DNA from: Trichosphaerium sp. ATCC 40318
Lineage: Eukaryota > Discosea > Flabellinia > Trichosidae
Assembly: GCA_038496445.1 (NCBI GenBank)
Contig: JALMLS010000637.1
Span: forward strand, 124,001 to 188,000
Length of the DNA: 64,000 bases
Direction of reading: 5' to 3'
The position numbers and the translations under genes are program-made. The notes under the pieces were generated by a model. That model made no database searches, was not told where the DNA came from, and saw only the letters and a list, made by a program, of their open reading frames with translations. This document shows, one piece after another, positions 56,104-64,000 of this stretch (position 1 is the stretch's first letter; the number at the start of each line of letters is the position of its first letter).

Positions 56104-57025
56104 ATGTCGTCTATACCGCTTCATTTTGACGCAGTCCCTACAAACTCAGATGATATTGAAGACATCCAGTTAGATACACCACACGAAGCATCGTCCGCAG
56201 ATCGTGGATTCGAGAAGGCGTCGTGTTTGCCTGAAAAGAAAAAAGATAAGTTATTAAAGGCGCTAGGACCAGGTGAATCGCTAGAATATGTTGAACAGCC
56301 AGCGTTTTGGCGAGGTAGGCCAGTAACTGCTGTTTTTAAAAATAACACGTCACAGCACAAGGACCTGCATTTGCAGTGATGTTGGTAGGAAGTATAGCAC
56401 TTATAGTTGTATTATGCGTTAACTACAAACTGTTACTCGGAGGTATGGGATAAAATTGCGTTTCTACGCTCTAAACGAACACAATAGGCTCTACAATGAT
56501 GATCGCAGGCACATTCCCATTAGCGTTAATTATGATCATTTATTCCGCTTGGACGCACAAAAATAGGCACGTTACAATACGCGCCGCATAAAACAAAGAG
56601 ATTGATTCATTCGTAAATGTTCAAGTGACATTTACAATAATTTTTTTCTTTTTCTCCTCTTAAACCAGCTACTAATACAACCATCGCAGATATGTAGCGT
56701 TTACAGATAAGCGTGTTATTATAGAACTCAGTGGAAAGCATAAACTAAAATATGATGACATTTCAGGTGTCACCACGCAATTTAATTACTTATTCTGTCG
56801 TCACGACATTGTTCTTACCTCTGACGTATCAGGTGGACCAAGGTACTTGCAATTGAACCTATTTGATTTTTTACGCGCCGTAAAGAGAAATTACTTTAAA
56901 ATGCTGATATTTACGCTACCTGTAGACCTAAGAAGTACTACATTGAAGCAATACCTAGAGCAGACTTCTATATTCAGTTTCTGCAAGGGCAGACATCAAC
57001 AACTACTATTGTTCCTGATGTCTAG
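56104..57025 (+). CDS. Two-helix membrane protein with bacterial-type PH (bPH2-like) domain
   Basis: Starts MSSIPLHFDAVPTNSDDIED. A cytosolic region ends LLKALGPGESLEYVEQPAFW, the L-x-P-G-E-x-x-x-Y start of a bPH module. Two membrane helices come from separate exons: VMLVGSIALIVVLCVNYKLL and MMIAGTFPLALIMIIYSAW. Then RYVAFTDKRVIIELSGKHKL, KYDDISGVTTQF and IVLTSDVSGGPRPKKYYIEA, ending FYIQFLQGQTSTTTIVPDV. The intron 56567-56689 keeps frame only as GC-AG. bPH proteins are membrane-associated and mostly of unknown role. Confidence 0.6.
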
Positions 57026-57163
57026 AGTGTAAAAATAGTTTGATTTTTTCGGTTGTATGCGAGTCATCACTTTTCACTGTAAATAAATAAGATAATCTAA
57101 TAACTGTTAAACCACCGCTTTTACGTTGATATTGTTTTCTTTGCGTACAGCACTCGTTTGTTG

Positions 57164-60100
57164 ATGGAAGCAGTACGCGAAAGGCCTAAAAAGAAACAAA
57201 CGGCTCGAGGTACCGTGTACAATGTATATATTTTAAATACAGGCTGTTTTATGGATAACAGTACAGTTTGTAACGAAGGAGAATTCGTTACATGTTTTTT
57301 TCACAAATTCTGTCGCCTACAGGCGTATTACGCGCGTGCATTCTAAAAAAATAACGTAGAAAAGTCAAAGCGGCCAGTTCCCACGTTATCCAAACCAACA
57401 ACACCTGTCAAGCCTAAAATATCGCCAAAACCTTCTCCAGTCCCTTCTGACGTTTCACAAACACAAGATCAGGTCAAAATCATCAATACCAACAATGTAC
57501 GAACTAGTGTCACTTTGACACATGTTAACCACTATTCCACTAAACCTGTGGTGTGAAAATAATACAAAGGAACTCGTAAATTGAAGTTTATCATCTGTAG
57601 GTATCTCAACCGCTCCCAGAATCTCAGGAACAAACACAAGCAAGCCATGCTTCTCCACAACCAGTAGTTCAAGAACAGTTACCGCAGCCTATTATCGCTA
57701 ATGCTGCTCCTGTACATACTGCTACTGCGCCCATGATGCCAGTGGAGGCAGTGATGCCATCCGCACCTCCTTTTGCTCCATCAGCTCCTCCAGTGGTTTT
57801 TGATAGTATTTACCCTGATTTGAAGTACGAAATGCAAAAGATCATTTATTTGTCTTGTACAGATTGTACTAACATCGCAAAGGGAATCACCTATCGCTCA
57901 ACCTAGTTGGCGTAGTGTTGATAGGTATGTTAGCCCTCTTCAAGCTATCAAAGTAGATGTACAACGTTTGTTTGTTGGATTAGAACAAAAAGCAGTTCAA
58001 ACGATAAAAGAACCACGTAATCCTCAACCTCCCGTACGTTGTATCTTCCTAGCACTTTTAAAAAGGAACTGGAAGTATTGAAGGCTTCTATCTTGTAGAG
58101 CGCATGGCAGACAAGTCAATTTTACGTTATGGTAGCTGCTTTTGAAGAAGCCAGCTTTCGATTAAACGGTGCTCATGCTGAACTCGCATCAATTAATAAA
58201 GAACTCTCCATGATGCAAGATACTATATGGAAGTTTGAAAAACGAACCTTAATGCCTGCAAAATCCATGTGTTTATGTGGTAACGACGTAAGTGTCATTT
58301 TCTGCGCCAAAAATTTTTAGTTTTTGTCCTCAAAGACTTTAGGTTGAAGCACCTGCTCTTGAGTGTGATCACGCTCAGATCGACCCTGAATTAGCTACTG
58401 CAATTAAAGTTTGTCAACAAAGACTTTTGATTGTAAGGTTTGAGGCACGTGATTTATTTTTTCCGATTTTCTTCTAAATTCGGATGATAGACACTTCCTT
58501 ATGCAAGGTATGCTTCACTTACTGGTTTTATGCGTTTGGTTCGTTTCATACACGAATTTATTCAATACACACCACCGCTAAAGTCTATAAAAGCTGAAGA
58601 CCCAGTCATAGGTACGCTGAAGGTTTTACAGCTCAAACAAAACATAAATTCTAACTTTTCTTTTGAAGTGATGTCACCAAAAGATAGAAAGCATTCTGAT
58701 AAGAATTACATAAACGATATGCGTCATTACATAAGTGTGTTGCTCTTTTTTGAAAGGAAAGCTTATCATGGCGGTAAAGAAACAAACATTGCGTATAGTT
58801 TCGTAAGTGCAATGCGTACACTTGCGGAAAAATTGGTGCGTCCGAAGCAAATTTGGTAAAATAGCTTACACATGTCGCTTTAGATTTGTAGATACATTCG
58901 TTTTGCTACTTCAGATGATCATTTATTCATCTTGGAACGACTTGTGAGATGTCCAACTGTACATAAATGGGCAACACAATTTGTACAATACCCTACACAA
59001 GCATGGTAACTAGTTCTTTTTGTTTAATGTCGAAACTAATTTTCTTTTCCTTTAGGGATGATATAACTTCAGACCTGTTTTTAAATAGTCTTAAAATGCT
59101 TCTATCGCCTGTTGTATATATAAAAACGGTAGAAGAAGAGGGAGGAGATGAAGCATCAGCGGATACAGGTATAAATGCTCACTGTAACAACTTTATTCTA
59201 ACTTATATTTTGTAGTACCTCAAACAACGCATTTGCTTGATGAATCTGCATTCCAAGCTCTCTTTAAGCAATTACCATTCTCGAGATTATTTTCTTGGCT
59301 GTTCAGACCAGTAGATGATATTAAAGACTTAGCTATCCATATACGTAAACAAATAAGTTATTGGGTAAGTAGTGTTCAAATGTTTTTTGTTTTCACTTGG
59401 CACGTGCTTAGTCATGTGAAGCATGACGTTGGCCTGGGTTTTCATTGTAGTAGTGAATTGTTAATTAGCTTAATAGACTTCTTCTATGATTCTTTTGTGT
59501 GATGCTTTGGAGCTTTTTTATGATTATAAACAATTATCTCATGAAATAGGTCACATAATTATTCATGGTTTAAAAGCAGGGAAGGACTTTCTAATGCAAA
59601 TGTATGTTACACAGATATTAAACAATATCACTAATATATTTTCTAGATCATCAGATAATACTGTACCTTCTTCAATCGTTTCTGCAAACAAGACAAGCTT
59701 CGATGCAACTTACTGTAGGGTAAGGTTTTATTGTTTTTTGTTTTAAGCTGACTTTGTTGTTTCTAGGTGTTTTCGAGGCTTTCCAGTACTGCTAATGGTG
59801 GAAAGGGATTATGGCAGTACCTTGTACATATACCTTATGAAGCTATGTCTCCTGAAACAGCCGTAAAAATGTTTGCTATGGCTCTTTTTCCAACTTATGT
59901 TGACGATGTTTCTATTACTCCCTGTATGACTTTGTAGTTGATCAATTATGTTCTAATATTTCTTTTTTAGCTACCATAGCTTCATGGTATGATAAGCGCG
60001 CAGGTAAGCACCATAAATTCTTCACTAGCTGGTTTGTGTAATTTGAATGTCTAGACGGAATACGACAAGATTTTGTCACTTCTATCGTGAAATACCATGA

Positions 60101-63100
60101 CTCTGAGTTCATCCTTCATGCTCTGGCAAACCTTGCTATTGCACATCGATCATGGGTGGGTCAGTTACCACAGCTTGCTTCTGTCATCTTGGAAGACTTG
60201 TTCACGATTGGGTGTATCCTTTTTTATGTTTTGGATTCGAATCATCTCGTTGTACTGCAGTTATTGTTTCCTTGACAAGCAAGATATCATTGACGGATCA
60301 AAAGAATTATTTTATAAGTCAGTACAATCAATATTAGCTGAGATGTGTAATGCAGACATAAATAATGTACGCGAAAGTTCTTGTATTTATTGTTCTTTTT
60401 GGTTCTAAGAAAACTTCATCAACCGTGATTGATTCATCCGCTGAATCTTTTAATTGCTTACAACCTTAGGTGGCACGTCTCATATCGTTGGCGAATGAGT
60501 ACATGCCGAAACTTGGGAAGAGTATGGGCGTTTACCTTTTCAAGAGCCTACCTCTTGATAAATTCGTTGCTGATACATCACTCATTTCAACTATGGAGAA
60601 ATGGATACTCGATGACCTAGTACGATTCCTTATCCTATCTATCTATATATATATTATATTTAACATTGTTGTTTTGCTGCTATTAGCAAGAGCGCAACAA
60701 GCACAAGACGCAGGTTGGTGAATTTTTATTATCTGCCAATTCTTTGGTGTGTTTTTTTTTTATTTATTAGTTGTTGTTATTGTTATTTGTTGATGTGTTT
60801 AGGCTTCACCTCAAAGCTCAATTGCTAGATGTATTATTGATGGCTTAAACTGGGGAAAACATCCAGGAACAGATGAGTTATTCTTATCTTCTGCAGTTCA
60901 TCGAGAAGTTAGTGTTATGCTTATCAAGGTATTCCAGTGTCAATATCGATGAGCTGATAGCTCATTTATGTTTGTAGGTGCTATTACATCATTTGAATCA
61001 GCCTGTTGGATTCTTAGATTACATGACATCAACGGACATGAAAAACTTTCAAGATTGGTTAACTAGTACATTATTAAAAGCACAACATTATACAATATCA
61101 GCAAGACCAAGATTACCACTAAGAAACTACAAGGAAGCTAGTCAGGTAGATCTAATTCGTCACCATTCCAAACACAAAAATGATCTTATCTTTTGTAGTA
61201 TGTCACAGATATGATAGCAAAGGGTACCAGCATAAATCCTTGTGTAGCGTACTTCTGTCTAAGCGTCACTGAATCTGCATCTTGTATGCGTAATTTTAAA
61301 AAGGAAGGCGCTTTACTATTGAAGCATCTTGTACGTCCAAATTTCTCGTCGTTTCATAACACGTGGATACAAAGAACCTATTTTTGCTTTAAATTTTAAC
61401 TTTGCATTCGACTGTCATCTAATAAATTAATAGGCACCTCCTGGACCTATGTTCTTGTGTCTACGTATACTAGAAGATGTTATTCCTGTATTATGTAGAG
61501 ATAAAGAGTTTGAAATGCCTGAAGAAGGGATAATAGGAAATTCAGTATTATTACAACTTCTAAACACAGATACTGGTATGATCAGATACAAAAGAAAACC
61601 CCGAATAATCATTCTCTAACATCTTGTTATAGGTTGGTTTTATAATACAATTAAGACTCCTGATGAACCTACAAGTGTAGTCTATCAGCTGAAAATGATC
61701 ATAATACGACAAATGACTACTTTATTAAATACACAGCAACAAGATATTGCAAAGAATGTCTACAACTTTTGGTTAAGCGGTACTTGTTCGTATTCACGTA
61801 ACGTGTTTTTTATAATATATTAGAGCTTATGAGTATTCCCACATGGTTTAAGACTACCAGCACTTCGTACTTGTGTGATTTCTTGGCTTTATTAGGCCAC
61901 TATATTGATCCTCAAGGCTTGATCATCTCAAAGAGTTTAAAAAGTGAGGTCGAACGAACGTAAGTGAGGCATAAAGCTTTTGTTGTGGCTTATTTTCATT
62001 GCAGGAAGAAAGAAAAGGAGACATCATATGGATGGTTTGTTTCTGGTTTGATGGCCGGAACAGGTTCTTTCTGGAGTAGTAAACCTGCCAGAGAGCTTGA
62101 GAGGCCATGGTTGTCATTGGAGTACCTACGTACACTATTTTAATGTTTTCGTTTGCAACCTTTGTACCTGTTAATGTTTTCTTTTTAGTGTCTCAAATCG
62201 AAGAGGAAAAACGTGATTGGTTGTCATTAGGTGAGGATCTTGAGCAAAAGTCATCAAATAACTATTTGGACGTTAATAAACTATCACGTGACATGAGTAC
62301 GATCATTTTTTTTGAAAAGCACTTACAATACTCAAAATCTATTGTTTTAGAAGCCATTGTAGCCAAGAAGTGGGCTATTTATTCTGTAGAAGCTGCTGCT
62401 ATGGCCATTGATCCTGATCACCCACTTGTACCTATTTATTGGCAACTATTCTTTATTCTTTTCTTTCACAGAACAAGAAACGATTTTGTATTTGGAGGTA
62501 GATTATACTATAGCAAGAGCAAAATGTACGCGTTGTATACTATGATCCTTCATGCGCTTCAACAGTGGTAACTTTTTATGCTTTAGATCTAGAATAGCAA
62601 AGATTCAAGAAAAGCTATATGGCCTAGAAAAGCATTTTTCAAGCTTGCTCAGTACACACGAAGAAGCAGGTTCATCAGATCAAGGTACTGCGCTAATTAT
62701 TTAACTTTGTACTCATTTCTTACTAAGGGCGATTGCTTTCATGTCTTGAACTATTCAGGGCCATGCAACGATGGCTTGAGCTTAATTTCAATACATTGAC
62801 TTATAAACAGTTCTTTGAACTGCCTGATAAACAGTACAATGCTTCACGATTTAATTCTTTACAAGTTTTCTCATCGAGAGCAAACCTGTGGATAGATTTG
62901 GTTCCTATGGGTATTCTATGGGGTGAAGCTATTATATTGAGCAGTCCTGTAGAAAGTGGGACACAAGAGAAGGAGCGTTTAGCGAGGTACTAAATTCGAA
63001 AAAAAGCACATTCTCAAAAATTATTGCAGGTTAACTATGCGTTCACGAGCAAAATCTCTAGTTCTCAAGAGCCATTGTATAAAACCGCCAATCGTTCAAG

Positions 63101-64000
63101 AAGTTGATCTCGTACATTTGGCTCATGCTGTCAAGAATAATAGCAACGTACCTCACCTTTACCAGTTTCATTTTTCTTACACTTTTTTCAAAGCTTGTGT
63201 CCAGTGTGACTAAAGATTTAACTGTATTTACTGGTCCTTCGCAAGATTACAATGCAAGGAAAATGAGATATAGCCAACTTGATGTTCAGTTCTTGGAGCA
63301 GATAGGTCAACTGTGGGTTACGATGGTAAAGAAGGTCAGGAGAGGTAAGATTCTTTGAAATTGTTTGCGTTATACTATATTCTTATCAATCATTGTTACA
63401 ACCCTCCGTAACTAATCTTCTTTAAATAGAAATTCCATGTACTAATGGCCAAAAATGTAAAGGTCCAGCAGTGTTTATGGTTGACTTGTTGGTAAGTAGT
63501 TAGCTTTAGATTTTCTCTTATTAACATGTCAATTAGGTGCCTCAAAGGAATGAAGCTGTACTAAGGGACATGGCACAAAATAGAGATGACGCCATTAATA
63601 TAGGGGACATACTCGTACCGTAAGCAATCGTTTTTTTTTTGTAGAATTGTGAGACTACTTTTTGGCTGAATTCTTACATTTTTCTTATTCTAGTGATAAT
63701 GTTGGATCAACAGCGATTCGTCTAGAATCTACCTTTGGAAACTTGATAAAATATTCGAATACAAAGGTACAAAGTTATTTAATAAGGGCGTAGAACAATG
63801 AAAAGCAGATATTAACGATAATCAACAGGATATACACAAAAGTGGGACTGATATTTTTTATTCTTTGGTTAAAATGAAAACACTTCCTATTGACCTTTAT
63901 CCGCCTTCACGAACCTTCTTCAGCGATTCAATAGCTCGCCTTGCTGTATTACCTGCAAGAACACCTTCTGTACGTATTTAACTATGAGATTAAGAACCTA
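57164..64000 (+). CDS. EPG5: EPG5 autophagy tethering factor homologue, 5' part
   Basis: Starts MEAVRERPKKKQTAR, a basic start also seen in animal EPG5, then a Pro/Ser/Gln-rich disordered tail. Helical blocks follow in the same order as in animal EPG5: PIAQPSWRSVDRYVSPLQAI, FRLNGAHAELASINKELSMM with IWKFEKR, LECDHAQIDPE, MRHYISVLLFFERKAYHGGK, LLDESAFQALFKQLPFSRLF, SIARCIIDGLNWGKHPGTDE, YFCLSVTESASCMRNFKKEG, AIDPDHPLVPIYWQLFFILF and CTNGQKCKGPAVFMVDL. More than 25 short exons. EPG5 is a Rab7 effector that tethers autophagosomes to late endosomes/lysosomes. The gene runs off the right edge after ARLAVLPARTPS; roughly half is present. Individual exon ends are approximate. Confidence 0.85.

Overview
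The window is nuclear DNA from an intron-rich eukaryote with an AT-rich genome, most likely a unicellular protist. The evidence is spliced genes with many very short GT-AG introns (mostly about 26-130 nt), donors that are unusually often GTACGT/GTACG, no operon-style spacing, and eukaryote-specific products: an EPG5 autophagy tether, mitochondrial ribosomal protein uS5m, a ZGPAT-like G-patch protein, a MOCS2A molybdopterin synthase small subunit, a MAPEG enzyme, a DOT1-like methyltransferase and F-box proteins. I cannot place the lineage from sequence alone. Exon structures below were derived by hand from reading frame, splice consensus and protein-family agreement; no search was run.

Layout. 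1-1.3 kb: 3' part of an APC/polyamine-type transporter with an in-frame TAG. 1.5-9.8 kb: ordinary, densely packed genes (ankyrin protein, uS5m, ZGPAT-like, a nuclear protein of unknown family). 9.8-16.5 kb: sparse; two decayed paralogous helical genes flank a C-type-lectin-like membrane protein. 16.9-21.5 kb: F-box/leucine-rich protein, a potato-inhibitor-I-like small protein, and a one-chain fusion of an F-box with a Ras-like GTPase ending in a CaaX-like box. 22.9-36.3 kb: two tandem paralogues with the order ankyrin array - UBR-like zinc finger - PARP catalytic domain. Each ankyrin repeat is almost exactly one phase-1 exon; the 3' halves are almost identical while the ankyrin exons differ. 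They are separated by a repeat-rich spacer with a zinc-finger-like gene. 37.3-41.6 kb: F-box protein, DOT1-like, MAPEG and methyltransferase-like genes. 42.3-49.6 kb: a dynamic block made of an inverted duplication carrying two copies of an unknown gene and a family of F-box-MORN_2 (YwqK-type repeat) genes. One copy is intact, one has lost its F-box exon, and one carries a 243-bp MITE with an 8-bp target duplication and ends at an 866-bp TA-flanked inverted-repeat element. 50.3-57 kb: intronless F-box protein, a fourth F-box-MORN_2 gene, a gene fusing tryptophan-rich repeats to a nuclease-like domain, MOCS2A, and a membrane protein with a bacterial-type PH domain. 57.2-64 kb: 5' half of an EPG5 homologue that runs off the window.

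Theme. F-box modules are repeatedly joined to different partners here (LRR, Ras, MORN_2, unknown C-termini), and an ADP-ribosyltransferase is joined to an ankyrin array and a UBR-like finger. This suggests local expansion of ubiquitin and ADP-ribose signalling genes by tandem duplication, exon shuffling and transposon insertion. Three introns appear to use GC-AG boundaries.
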